Below are positions 17,670 through 26,546 of a stretch of DNA of 52,231 nt, piece after piece. The translations under genes and the position numbers were made by a program. Positions within the stretch are counted from its first letter, which is position 1. Each line of letters begins with the position of its first letter. The notes beneath the pieces are model-generated. The model was not told where the DNA came from. It made no database searches and saw nothing but the letters and a program-made list of their open reading frames with translations. The DNA comes from Planctomycetaceae bacterium (GTDB lineage Bacteria > Planctomycetota > Planctomycetia > Planctomycetales > Planctomycetaceae): NCBI GenBank assembly GCA_002722955.1, contig PBMZ01000002.1:1-52231 (forward strand), written 5' to 3'.

Positions 17670-19088
17670 TTACGGCTTGACCGTGTGATAGAGGTTCTTG
17701 CCGTTTTCGTCGAAGAACTCAAAGCGAATGCCTCCGTCCTTGGCCACGGTGACTTTGAGAAATCCACCGGAAGCTTTCTTTTGAGTATAAAGCTGTCGGA
17801 TCTTCGCGTTCGGGTCGGTCGACTTTGGATCGCCCGGATTCCTCCCGAGGCGTGAATTCGAGTCGACCAGCGCGCCGCTTGAAAACTCTTCGATTCCGGA
17901 TGGATCGATCGAGTGATACTGCCAATGCCGGTCACCGCAGATCAAATGAAAGCCTTTCTCGTCGAGACGTTGCTCTTTGATCCAATCGAAGAACGCGCGG
18001 CCTTCGTGGCGAAAGCCCTTGTGGTTGGTGTGATTGTCGATCTTGTAAGCATCGTCGGGACCAACCATCGGCGTAGGCGAGATCAGCAGCTTCCACGTGG
18101 CGTCGCTTTCCGTCAGAGTTCGCTTTAGCCAAGCAATTTGCTCGGCTCCCCACAGTGTTTTGTTCGGTCCGTCCGGCATTTTGTTGGGGCTGCGATAATC
18201 GCGGCCTTCGACCAGCCAGATCTGTAGATGCCGGTTGACACGATGCGTTCGATACGTCTTCGCTTTGGGGGCGAGCGGGTCAACGATCGGCACCTGTTCG
18301 CGAAAGGTCTGGATTCCCAGGTCACTCAGCGGCGCTCGCTTGCCTGCACAGTCACAGTCGTTGTAGCGGTGGTCGTGATCGTCCTTCTCCCAATAAGTGG
18401 GAACGTGACGAAAGAGTTCGACAAAACGCGGTTGCACGAACTGTTCGTGCCACTTGCGCCGCAGATCCTTCAGCTCGGTGGCCTCCCGATCGTCGTGGCT
18501 GTCGTAGTAAACGTTGTCGCCCGTACCGACAAAAAAGTCGGGCTTCATTTTGGCAATGGTCACAAGCGCCGGAAAACCGAGTTGTTTGTCGTCGCCCTGA
18601 TAGGCGCCGACCCCGGTTCGCTTCCCGCTTTTTACCTTTCCATAATGAAACGACATGTAGTTCATCCCAGTGACGACAACGAAGCTGGCCTCGTCAGTGC
18701 CACCGCTTCCTTGGAGCGTTCGAAATGAACACGTCTCGCCCGTTTGCACGGCGTCCTGATCCGCTCCGTAAATCAACCGGTAGTAGTACCGAGTCGCCGG
18801 TTTGAGATCTCCCACTTTGACTTTGACGATAAAATCGTTCTTCGCATCGGCCTTGAGCCAATCCGTCTTGCGCGAGGAACGAAATTTGTCATCTTCAGAT
18901 AACTCGAAACGGGCGGCTCCAGCGACACCGGGAACATCACCATCGGTCAGCTTCCGCGCAGACGTCAGGCGTGACTGAAGAATCACGCTTGTTGGCGTGA
19001 CCTCCCCGGCCATCTCTCCTTGAGCGTGAAAAACCTGAGGCTCGGCAGCCAGAAGTAAGGTGCCAAATAGAATGGTGAAGTTATCCAT
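17670..19088 (-). CDS. PhoD-like alkaline phosphatase/phosphodiesterase family protein
   Basis: A 472-aa protein; the ATG at 19088 has GAAGG upstream. A short hydrophobic N-terminus (MDNFTILFGTLLLAAEPQ) is a likely signal peptide. An N-terminal Fn3-like domain (about 20-125, ending in RYYYRLIYG and FRTLQG) precedes the metallophosphatase core. PhoD metal-site motifs are visible: FFVGTGDNVYYDSHDD, PTYWEKDDHDHRYNDCD and HLICGDRHWQYHS. The last supplies metal-binding His residues. The family hydrolyses phosphomono- and diesters, using Ca2+/Fe3+ in characterised members. It lies downstream of the 806-aa unknown gene, separated by about 130 bases that contain a REP-like hairpin, so it is probably transcribed independently or by read-through. 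Confidence 0.88.
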   Translation of the reverse strand: MDNFTILFGTLLLAAEPQVFHAQGEMAGEVTPTSVILQSRLTSARKLTDGDVPGVAGAARFELSEDDKFRSSRKTDWLKADAKNDFIVKVKVGDLKPATRYYYRLIYGADQDAVQTGETCSFRTLQGSGGTDEASFVVVTGMNYMSFHYGKVKSGKRTGVGAYQGDDKQLGFPALVTIAKMKPDFFVGTGDNVYYDSHDDREATELKDLRRKWHEQFVQPRFVELFRHVPTYWEKDDHDHRYNDCDCAGKRAPLSDLGIQTFREQVPIVDPLAPKAKTYRTHRVNRHLQIWLVEGRDYRSPNKMPDGPNKTLWGAEQIAWLKRTLTESDATWKLLISPTPMVGPDDAYKIDNHTNHKGFRHEGRAFFDWIKEQRLDEKGFHLICGDRHWQYHSIDPSGIEEFSSGALVDSNSRLGRNPGDPKSTDPNAKIRQLYTQKKASGGFLKVTVAKDGGIRFEFFDENGKNLYHTVKP

Positions 19089-19171
19089 GAATTAACCTTC
19101 AAGTGCAGGCAAGTAGACCAAGCCAAGTGAAACGCTGCTATCGATATAAACAGCTTCATTGCCGCATCCGA

Positions 19172-19191
19172 CTGAAGTCATACGACTTCAG
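19172..19191. repeat. Short REP-like hairpin (ctgaagtc/gacttcag)
   Basis: Eight-base perfect arms around an atac loop, followed by gctacg. The same theme, with small changes, recurs at 21671-21690 and 38647-38666, so it is a dispersed palindrome and not specific to this gene. Confidence 0.6.
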
Positions 19192-19217
19192 CTACGACAA
19201 TTATTTCTTGGCCAATG

Positions 19218-21638
19218 CTATGGTTCGAGGTAACGGTGCGGATTGTCGACTGGCAGATCATAAACCCAGTTGGCTGCTTCGTATAGGATGACTTCTTTGA
19301 TCTCGGGCCGGGCCAGAAGGTTGCGGATGATTTGCTCACGCCGTGATGTAGCGGCTGCCTTATCCTTCATGCGCAGAGTGTATTGCGCTTCGTAGAAGAA
19401 GCTCTTCGGGCCTTGGTAACTGGAGCCGTGGTTGTCTGACTGATTTTTTAGGTAGGCATCGACGAACAGGGAAATGGGGCCGTCGTCCGGCAAGTCGCGT
19501 AGGCCGAGGAGCATTGGTTGGGCTCGCAATCCGTCCAGGTCCAGCATACTCATGCCTTCTCCAATGGGCGGGATTTGATTGAGCCCGGAACAGAGGAAGC
19601 GGTAGTAGCGAGCGTCGTATTTTCCGCCCTTGGGATTGGACATCTTTTCCAAGGCCCGCTTGACAGCGTTTTCCACTGCAGCGCGTGGTGGAATCATGAC
19701 CCGGATACGCGTTTCGGGAAACTCCTGTTCCAAATCCTGCATCAGAAGACGCACGCCTTGAGCGACCTTGGCATTACGCGCGAAACGCCACGGATAACCA
19801 TCTGATTGGCTTTGGCAAGTGCCTTGCCATTCACCGGGTTGCCAGTCGGTGATCTTTGCGATGGCCGCGTTTGAAGCGTCCTTGAGCAGCGTTTGAATGG
19901 AGGGGCTTTGTGCGACGGAGAGCGGTGCGTAAGCACGATCGATGCCAAGGTGAAAATAGTTTTTTCCGCGACGGCGATGATGCGCGATCGTTTGCACGCC
20001 AAGTTCGCCGTCGCCGCTGGAGCCAGCCAACTGGGTGTGCGAACGCGTATTGATGACGATTTCGTCGAAGGCGGGAATCGCGAGCGCCGTTTTGATTTCG
20101 CTGATCGCCAGTCGCCGCGCGGCCTTGCGATTGTAGTCCATCATTTCAGGTGACCAGTCCGAACCGAAGTCGATCACAATCTCATCATTTCCGAGCGAAC
20201 GAAGCGGCTTCCCACTGCGCCGCACCAAGCGGAAGCTGTTTTCGATGGCCTGGAAATCCGTCCGATAACTGCCCGTTGCCGTGATGCCGCCGAGCCGAGT
20301 CGTCGCGTTTTCCGCGTTCGTTTCGGCGAGCGACCAATGGGCGTTGATTCGTCCAAGCGGTGAGCCGGCTCTTGAGCGAGCCGAAACCGGTAGCTCCACC
20401 GGCAATTGAAGTGACTCGGTCCCAGCATCACCGCGTCTGACGATCAGATAACGATGATCGTTGGGTCGTTTCAGATTGCCGATGTGAATGGAGCCGTCGT
20501 CCTGGACTTTGAGGGACCAGTCTTGAAGTTCGACTCGTTGCGCCTCAACCCGGTCGGCAATCTTCTCAAATCGCACCACTTGGAAAGTGCCGCTATTATC
20601 ACGTAGAAGGACAAACGATTTCCTGGCAATTGGCGGAGCCTGTGCGGCAAAGATGCGCAAGTGCTTCCGCTCGATCGCTTGTGGCTTGGATTCCGGTACG
20701 GCTGCGAAGGTGATGCTTTGCAGTTCTGCATGAGCGTGTTTTCCGCTTGCCTTCAAAATCTCGCGGTAATGAGTGAAGGCCACGTCTTGTGGCTCAGAGT
20801 TGACCTTCGGGTTGGCACCCGGCAGGAAGTTCCAAAGGAAGCGCCCTTTGGTGTCGAAGACGGGAATGACGTAATACTTCATCAGCGCGTGTTCGAAGGG
20901 GTGATGGCTGATGGTGAGCGCGACTCCGTGATCCGTGGCGCTCTGCGCATACATGCGGCCCCAGGCCGGATTCAATCGGAACCGCATCAACAATCCGTGC
21001 CACTCGTAGGGCGCAAAGGCGCGATCGTCGTACAGAACGCGATTGAGTTCCTCGCTTTCGAGGATCGCTCGAGCCTGTTTCTCGAACCGTGACCAATTTT
21101 CCACTCCGTAGTTCTTTGGATCACTGAGGATTGGAAACGCGCTAGGCCACACAATGATCCGCCGGACTCCATGCGACTGGAGCCGACGGAAATACTGGTC
21201 GAAGGCGTCGCGGGTCACTGGCTTCCATTTGCCCGTGCCCGAGTCGCGGAAGATTCGGATCAAGTCGTCCAGTTGATCCGAGAGATAAGTAATGGGTCGA
21301 TCCGGAGGCGCGGGCAAAAGTTTTAGTTTTTGTTTCGCTTGAATTCCATCCGGCCGATGAAGTTGAATGTCCAGATCCAACTTCTCCTGCAAGCCTGAAG
21401 ACGCTTTCACGGTTAATCGGCCGTTTCGATTCAATTGAACCTCTAGCCCATCCGGCAGAGTTGACGAGTGGGTCAACCGCTCGCCCGCAACAAGGGGCTG
21501 GTCCGTTAACTGCCACGAGCGTTCGCCGCCCGACAGGTAGGCAAAGGGAGCCTCGGTGTTGCGTCCGAAGAGTTCCGCCGCATCAAGCTTGCCGGCGACG
21601 AATATTAATCCTGCGAATACGATTAGCGAGTATTTCAT
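19218..21638 (-). CDS. Large secreted protein of unknown function (806 aa)
   Basis: I do not recognise the family with confidence. The start at 21638 (MKYSLIVFAGLIFVAGKLDA) gives a signal peptide; the frame is open to 21776 without coding character, and AAGG lies about 13 bases upstream of the chosen ATG. After a beta-rich N-terminal part (residues 20-110, including LNRNGRLTVKASSGLQEKL) there is a region that looks like a glycoside-hydrolase-type (beta/alpha) barrel: DQYFRRLQSHGVRRIIVWPSAF, LLMRFRLNPAWGRMYAQSATDHGVAL and the histidine-rich SHHPFEHALMKYY. The C-terminal third has HHRRRGKNYFHLGID and RIRVMIPPRAAVENAVK. It sits between a PhoD-like and a TolB-like gene on the same strand. A carbohydrate-active role is only an inference from context and fold impression. 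Confidence 0.55.
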   Translation of the reverse strand: MKYSLIVFAGLIFVAGKLDAAELFGRNTEAPFAYLSGGERSWQLTDQPLVAGERLTHSSTLPDGLEVQLNRNGRLTVKASSGLQEKLDLDIQLHRPDGIQAKQKLKLLPAPPDRPITYLSDQLDDLIRIFRDSGTGKWKPVTRDAFDQYFRRLQSHGVRRIIVWPSAFPILSDPKNYGVENWSRFEKQARAILESEELNRVLYDDRAFAPYEWHGLLMRFRLNPAWGRMYAQSATDHGVALTISHHPFEHALMKYYVIPVFDTKGRFLWNFLPGANPKVNSEPQDVAFTHYREILKASGKHAHAELQSITFAAVPESKPQAIERKHLRIFAAQAPPIARKSFVLLRDNSGTFQVVRFEKIADRVEAQRVELQDWSLKVQDDGSIHIGNLKRPNDHRYLIVRRGDAGTESLQLPVELPVSARSRAGSPLGRINAHWSLAETNAENATTRLGGITATGSYRTDFQAIENSFRLVRRSGKPLRSLGNDEIVIDFGSDWSPEMMDYNRKAARRLAISEIKTALAIPAFDEIVINTRSHTQLAGSSGDGELGVQTIAHHRRRGKNYFHLGIDRAYAPLSVAQSPSIQTLLKDASNAAIAKITDWQPGEWQGTCQSQSDGYPWRFARNAKVAQGVRLLMQDLEQEFPETRIRVMIPPRAAVENAVKRALEKMSNPKGGKYDARYYRFLCSGLNQIPPIGEGMSMLDLDGLRAQPMLLGLRDLPDDGPISLFVDAYLKNQSDNHGSSYQGPKSFFYEAQYTLRMKDKAAATSRREQIIRNLLARPEIKEVILYEAANWVYDLPVDNPHRYLEP

Positions 21639-21670
21639 TTCTTGGGAGCCTTGTTCAGAATCTGTTGTCG

Positions 21671-21690
21671 CCGAAGTCGTGAAACTTCGG
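21671..21690. repeat. REP-like hairpin with flanking T-tract
   Basis: ccgaagt and acttcgg pair around cgtgaa, and on the plus strand a run of five T follows (21691-21695). It lies just upstream of the 806-aa gene on the minus strand, so it is not that gene's terminator. It belongs to the same family as the hairpins at 19172 and 38647. Confidence 0.5.
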
Positions 21691-21820
21691 TTTTTACCGC
21701 TTCGTCTGAAGTTCAAGTAAGTCGGACCGAGCGCAGCGCCGCTGACGGCACTGTCAGCATAAACCAGCCATTCCACTCATTCCATTGTCAGAGGATCGTC
21801 GATACGCTTCGTGATCCGGC

Positions 21821-23518
21821 CTACTCAACCTTCGCGACGACGGCATTGCTGATCCGCGAATACGGGCTTGTCAGCCCTGAATGCTCTCTGGCGCGGACGG
21901 TGTAATAGTATTGTCGTTTGGGATCGGGAATTCTTGTGTCGATAAACTTCATCGCGGAAAGACTCCACACGCGAGCCCCGCTCCAGTGCATGGCTGATTC
22001 GCTGGATCCCTCGCCGCGCTTGCAGTTGAGGAATGTGGTTTCCGTCTTACCACCGTAGGTCAAGACTTCCAGTGCGGCCATGGAGTGATTGCCGGCGATC
22101 AGAAGTGAGCCGCTGTCGGGAAAGCCATCGGTGGATTCGACAGTCAGCGCCGTCGTTTTCGCGTCGAGATGTGCGCCGGTCAGGATGGTGTCGACAACGG
22201 GAACCACGCCGACCTCTTCAAAGACGCCCGTGCGGTCGAGCTTGACTCCCTGCAGATTTGGGCGGGGCGAAGAAACGCTGCGCATGATGACGTATTCCTT
22301 CGTTTCCGTGTGACGACTCGCGGGCCGCCATGTCAGCAAGGGTCCGTCGGCGCGGTTGTTGACAACATGCAACTGACGAGGCGTTTCCGGCCGTTTCACA
22401 ACCGAAAGGTACATGTCGCCTTTCTTCTTATCCGGCGAGTCCTTGTCGGAGATAAACAGCAGCTTGGTTCCGTCCGGGCTCCAGTGAACCGTCGGATGCG
22501 TGATGTGACCGGACTCCCACGAGGCGTGGTGATAACAAAGGACACGCAACGCAGCGGAGCCGTCCAGAGACACGATCACCACTGCGCCGGGATAACTGTG
22601 TCCGGCGTTGTCGGCGGCAACGAAGCGTCCGTCGGGACTGATTGCGGGATGACTTCCCAGCCACGTGAGTTCTTTCGTGACGTCTCGCCGCAATCCGGTT
22701 TCGAGGTTGTAGATTCCCGCGGAACACTGGCCGAGCCACTTCGACGGATCGCCGCCTTTCGGATCGCAGATCAGCATGTGTCGGCCGTCGGGAGTGAAGT
22801 ATTCGTGGCCGCCCTCACCAATAAGCCTCGCGCCAGAACCGTCCGGCTGAACGACGTACTGCCGCCGCGAGGATTTCATCCGGCGGATGTCCATGCGTCC
22901 GGGAATCCAGCCGATGCGGCCGTGTTTCGTCTCGCCCGTGAAGTCGAAGAAGCCCGTGCCGTCCATGTTCACAAACGACGACATCACGACGTCCTGCTTC
23001 TCGCCGCCCGGCTGTTTGATGACGCGCGTGAAGAGAACGCTTTCGCCATCAGGACTGACGCCCAGCTTGTTCATCTGCGATTTGAACGGACCGGCAATAC
23101 GGCGGGAAGCGAATGTGTTGACGTCGATCACGTGCAACTCGTACTTGTCGTCCACCAGCGGCGTACAAACGACTTCTTGGCCAGACCGAGACCACACGCC
23201 GTAGACTGCAGGCCCCTTTCGATCGGTAACGCGAGTCATCTTCGATCCATCCGCCGCCATCACGAACAGATGCCACGCTCCCGTCCGCTTCGACCGAAAC
23301 AGAATCTGCGAGCCGTCCGGCGACCATGGATCTTTGATGCGATCCGGAATGATCTCGACCTCGGGGTTTGTCGTCAGCCGCCACACTTCCGCGCCAGTGA
23401 CTTTGTCTTGGTAGTTGCTTCGTTCCGACTTCCAGACCCGCTCGTCGGCGTTGGTGAAACAGGCAACCATCATCCCTGTCAGGAAGGCAAGTAAAGCGTT
23501 GATTCTCATGGTCGTCAT
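21821..23518 (-). CDS. Secreted TolB/PD40-type beta-propeller protein with C-terminal Fn3-like domain
   Basis: A 565-aa protein. Its ATG at 23518 overlaps the stop of the ceramidase-like gene (ATGA, 23515-23518), indicating translational coupling. A signal peptide covers about residues 1-24. The body shows WD40-like (PD40) repeats: DPWSPDGSQILFRSKRTG, GVSPDGESVLFTRV, EYFTPDGRHMLIC, PAISPDGRFVAADN and VHWSPDGTKLLFISDKD. Similar propellers form oligogalacturonate lyases and TolB, but I see no catalytic His/metal motif that would make it a lyase. The C-terminal ~90 residues (RQYYYTVRAREHSGLTSPYS) look like a fibronectin type III domain. Likely a periplasmic or surface binding protein working with the coupled ceramidase-like enzyme. 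A half copy of the gtaggccggatc-type repeat overlaps its 3' end (21811-21822). Confidence 0.78.
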   Translation of the reverse strand: MTTMRINALLAFLTGMMVACFTNADERVWKSERSNYQDKVTGAEVWRLTTNPEVEIIPDRIKDPWSPDGSQILFRSKRTGAWHLFVMAADGSKMTRVTDRKGPAVYGVWSRSGQEVVCTPLVDDKYELHVIDVNTFASRRIAGPFKSQMNKLGVSPDGESVLFTRVIKQPGGEKQDVVMSSFVNMDGTGFFDFTGETKHGRIGWIPGRMDIRRMKSSRRQYVVQPDGSGARLIGEGGHEYFTPDGRHMLICDPKGGDPSKWLGQCSAGIYNLETGLRRDVTKELTWLGSHPAISPDGRFVAADNAGHSYPGAVVIVSLDGSAALRVLCYHHASWESGHITHPTVHWSPDGTKLLFISDKDSPDKKKGDMYLSVVKRPETPRQLHVVNNRADGPLLTWRPASRHTETKEYVIMRSVSSPRPNLQGVKLDRTGVFEEVGVVPVVDTILTGAHLDAKTTALTVESTDGFPDSGSLLIAGNHSMAALEVLTYGGKTETTFLNCKRGEGSSESAMHWSGARVWSLSAMKFIDTRIPDPKRQYYYTVRAREHSGLTSPYSRISNAVVAKVE

Positions 23519-24900
23519 TTCACCTCTTCGACAAGACGCTCGATCGTTTCGAATACGCGTTTCTCGACTGTTTTGGTGAATGGTCCGGGAAACTTGGTGT
23601 AGACCATATGGCCGCCGCCTTCGTAGCCGCCCTCTTTCAGAACGCGAAGCGTCGGAAGGTAACCGAAGACGTCGTTCGAGTAACCCGCGACCCAGATGGC
23701 CGGACCGTCAGCGCTGGAATACTGAGTTTTGGTTCGCAATGAATAATCGACAACGCATTCGCCGCCAATAGCGACAAGCAACAGATCGTCGCCGAACCGG
23801 ATGGCCTGAACGGGAAGCCCGTACTTGCGTGAAACGGTCCTGCCTGCGTTCAACTCGCCCAAAAGGTAGTTGGCCTTCCAGCGTTCGTATTTATTCGTCG
23901 ACTTGGCCTGCTTCTCAAGAGTTTCACGATCGGCGTGGGGCTGGAATTCCAACGGAGCTTTCGCGAGTGCGGTGCGGAGAGAACCCGTGACGCTGCGCTG
24001 CTTGCCGGCCAGTGCTGCTTCTACAGCGTCGGCCAGCGCACGACCGTGCTCGTGCAGGTATTTGACCTCGCGACGCGGCAGCGGGTTCTGATCTCCACCA
24101 GCGCCCATCACGAACATGGCGATTGTTTCGGGATGTTTCTCTTCGATGTATTGCTGTGCAAAACCCGCGTAGTCCCCCGACGTCTGATAGAACGACATCA
24201 CCGTGTTGTGGCAGGCGTAGCCAAACAGGATCGCCAGCATACGGCCTTTTCTGTCGGCTACTTTCAGAACGGGAACGGAGTGGTCAACGGGACCGATCAG
24301 CTTGCCTTCCTTCCGCAGACGCGACACGTCGGCCGCCCGGTTGTTGCGGCGATTGACAGCGAACGACGCTTTCTGCTGACTGAAATCCAACCTGGCGGGA
24401 ACCTGCGTGGCGATTGCTTTCCCCACAAGATCCACCAGTTGGTTTTCAAGTCGTTTGACGTACTCGTGCATTCGGCGAGCGAACTCAGGCGGAATGTTAT
24501 GCAGCGATTCACGATACAACCGAAGTTCCGGTCCGCAATGGGTGTGCGAGCAATTCAGCAGCAGACGTGATGCGGGAAGTTTGTATTTTTCGAAGACTCG
24601 CTGTTTCACGGCCTCGCCCAGTTCGCGATTGATCACGAGCAAATCCGAGGTGACGATCACGACTCGCGAGCCGTCCGTATCGTCGATGGCGATGGCTTTC
24701 GCGTACAGATCCTGAAGCGTTCCCTCGGAAGGCCGCGTGCGGCTCGCGTAACCTCCCATCCAATAGGGGCCATTGGGAGTAATTTTCGTCCGGGCCACGC
24801 CGGCTCGCCATGATTCTGCAGCCATGCCGATCGAAGTGACGCCGATGAGCAGCCACAGGATGAGTGTGATGTATCGTAATGCGTAGTGGTTATTCAACAT
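23515..24900 (-). CDS. Secreted neutral/alkaline ceramidase-like protein
   Basis: A 461-aa paralogue of the protein at 12681-14042. After a signal peptide (residues 1-28, ending GMAAES) it has WRAGVARTKITPNGPYWMGGYASR, LNCSHTHCGPEL (two His zinc-ligand candidates), FGYACHNTVMS (third His), GAGGDQNPLPRREVKYL and LKEGGYEGGGHMVY. These match PF04734, in a shortened planctomycete form without the C-terminal Ig-like domain. It is probably an extracytoplasmic N-acyl amidase. It is first in a two-gene unit: its stop overlaps the start of the TolB-like gene. The ribosome binding site upstream of 24900 is weak (AAAGAAA). Confidence 0.88.
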   Translation of the reverse strand: MLNNHYALRYITLILWLLIGVTSIGMAAESWRAGVARTKITPNGPYWMGGYASRTRPSEGTLQDLYAKAIAIDDTDGSRVVIVTSDLLVINRELGEAVKQRVFEKYKLPASRLLLNCSHTHCGPELRLYRESLHNIPPEFARRMHEYVKRLENQLVDLVGKAIATQVPARLDFSQQKASFAVNRRNNRAADVSRLRKEGKLIGPVDHSVPVLKVADRKGRMLAILFGYACHNTVMSFYQTSGDYAGFAQQYIEEKHPETIAMFVMGAGGDQNPLPRREVKYLHEHGRALADAVEAALAGKQRSVTGSLRTALAKAPLEFQPHADRETLEKQAKSTNKYERWKANYLLGELNAGRTVSRKYGLPVQAIRFGDDLLLVAIGGECVVDYSLRTKTQYSSADGPAIWVAGYSNDVFGYLPTLRVLKEGGYEGGGHMVYTKFPGPFTKTVEKRVFETIERLVEEVK

Positions 24901-24983
24901 TTTGACGTTTCTTTAGTAGATAGACTCGTGAGAGTTCCGTTTCACTTGTGAGTCTGTTCCCACATTCTCATCTGTATATGCCG

Positions 24984-25255
24984 CTAATCATTGGCCAGCG
25001 ACATCAACAGCGCCGTCGCAGCCCAACTTGTTGCGTAGGCCGCAACGAGTTGATCTTCTTCGTAGGGAAATCAGGTTTCGCCGTGATCTGTCGAGTGATA
25101 GACATCCCTGTGGTCTATACGCTTGGTGATTTTCTCGCCATCTAATTGCAAGGGACCGCCGTAAATGGGCATCAACATCACACCGTCTGGCGGTCGTCCA
25201 CGGGCGAATCGTTGACCACGACAGGTTTGGACAAAGTCTGACCCTCGTCCCCTGA
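24984..25255 (-). pseudogene. Degraded fragment of a BNR/sialidase-like gene
   Basis: Between the ceramidase-like gene and the intact BNR gene, three minus-strand frames hold pieces that look like one broken gene. About 25250-25185 reads DEGQTLSKPVVVNDSP; the next frame, about 25185-25075, reads DGVMLMPIYGGPLQLDGEK and DVYHSTDHGET, an Asp-box; a third, ending with a stop at 24984-24986, reads EEDQLVAAYATSW. Asp-box motifs and the 'pVvvNdsP' phrase are typical of sialidase-like propellers. At least two frameshifts separate the pieces and most of the gene is missing. It fills most of the 475-base gap 24901-25375; I see nothing else there. Confidence 0.45.
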
Positions 25256-25375
25256 AAATAGCATGTCGACTGATTGACGCGCACCTTGTGCAACGATCAA
25301 TTGCGATGCATGAACGTACCAGTTCAGTCTCCGCCAGTCTTTCAACTGGAAACAAACGACTCTGATTTGAGCCTC

Positions 25376-26473
25376 TCAATTGCCAGAACGATTATCTTTA
25401 CCGTGCTCGATCTTGACTTGCCAAATTTGCAGAGCTCGTTTTTTCTTGTTGTATCCGCTGTAAACCAATTGGCCGGGTGACACTTCGACGACGGATGCGT
25501 AGCCCTTGCCGCCTTCGGCGATCAAGGTTTGTGACGTCCACGTTTCGCCGCGACCATCGGGACTGACCCAGAGATAGTAGTTCGCCGGTCGTCCTCGACC
25601 AACGGCGACAACGAGCATGCCGTTGGACAGCAAACACGGCGTGGGCCAGACTCCTGTCGCGGGCAATTTTTGTGGCTTGCTCCATGTCCGTCCACCGTCC
25701 TTCGAGCGTGTTTGAAAAATGGGCTCTCCCCATTCACCGTTGCGAAGCACCATCAGCAGGTCGCCGTTGGCCAATTCCGTCATGCCGGGCTCGCCCATGC
25801 CTTCCGGTCCCAATTCCGGCCAGTAACCTGGCGTTCCCAGCGTTTGCCAAGTCTTACCGTGGTCTCGCGAAGAGATGACCCACACGCGTGTCTTGTACAT
25901 ATTCATTTCGGGGACGTACTTTTCGAGCATTGAATACTCCTCGTCTCCCTTCCACCAGCCGTAGACAGACGCGATCAGCGTGCCGTCTCTTCTTTCAATC
26001 AAGCTGTGTTCGACAAGCGCGGCGCCGTGGTACTCGCCGGTCTCGGAACGCCCGCCTGTGCCCAACGGAATGTCGAGCACAGCGTCCGTCGGACCAACAG
26101 CCGTTTGTAGGTTGTCTTTCGATCGGTATACCTTAAGGATGCGTTGATCGAGTCGCGTGAACTCTGGCCTTGATCCCAAGCCCAGGAATGTGCCGTCACG
26201 AAGCATGCAACCTGCGGTTTGACGCCACTTGTCGTGAAACCCAGCCCGAACCGGAGCCGGTGATTGCGTCCACGTCTTGCCGCCATCCGTTGAGCGATTT
26301 CCTTGGACGAACAGCGAACCATCGGCCAATTTTTGGACAACCGAGTCGAATCGCGCCGAGACAAATGCTGACGACCCGACCGTCACTTTGATTCTCGGAT
26401 CGCTGGGCGTTTCGTCTGCGACGGCGTTCGAGTACCCGAACAGTAACGTCAGTGAGGCAATAACGTGTCGCAT
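25376..26473 (-). CDS. Secreted BNR (sialidase-like) beta-propeller protein
   Basis: A 365-aa protein starting at 26473 after AGGAA. Signal peptide about residues 1-19 (ending AVA). It carries repeated Asp-boxes (SxDxGxTW): NRSTDGGKTW, SSRDHGKTW, RSKDGGRTW and SPDGRGETW, the blades of a six-bladed sialidase-type propeller. Other blade motifs are MLRDGTFLGLGSR and MTELANGDLLMVLRNGEWGEP. The sialidase catalytic RIP arginine triad cannot be confirmed, so the sialic-acid substrate is not supported; many planctomycete members are simply named exo-alpha-sialidase by fold. It is followed 74 bases upstream (on this strand) by another BNR gene, so the two may be co-transcribed. Confidence 0.8.
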   Translation of the reverse strand: MRHVIASLTLLFGYSNAVADETPSDPRIKVTVGSSAFVSARFDSVVQKLADGSLFVQGNRSTDGGKTWTQSPAPVRAGFHDKWRQTAGCMLRDGTFLGLGSRPEFTRLDQRILKVYRSKDNLQTAVGPTDAVLDIPLGTGGRSETGEYHGAALVEHSLIERRDGTLIASVYGWWKGDEEYSMLEKYVPEMNMYKTRVWVISSRDHGKTWQTLGTPGYWPELGPEGMGEPGMTELANGDLLMVLRNGEWGEPIFQTRSKDGGRTWSKPQKLPATGVWPTPCLLSNGMLVVAVGRGRPANYYLWVSPDGRGETWTSQTLIAEGGKGYASVVEVSPGQLVYSGYNKKKRALQIWQVKIEHGKDNRSGN

Positions 26474-26546
26474 GTTTCATTCCTATGGGTGATTGCATCA
26501 GCCGGAACGCGTTAGCGTCCGGTTCTGTACTGGTCTTCAACCGGGG

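Noticed and set aside
22169..23494. Plus-strand open frame of 441 codons
   Set aside because: Antisense to the TolB-like propeller gene, which has signal peptide, PD40 repeats and a coupled start. The plus-strand frame is His/Arg-rich without a family.
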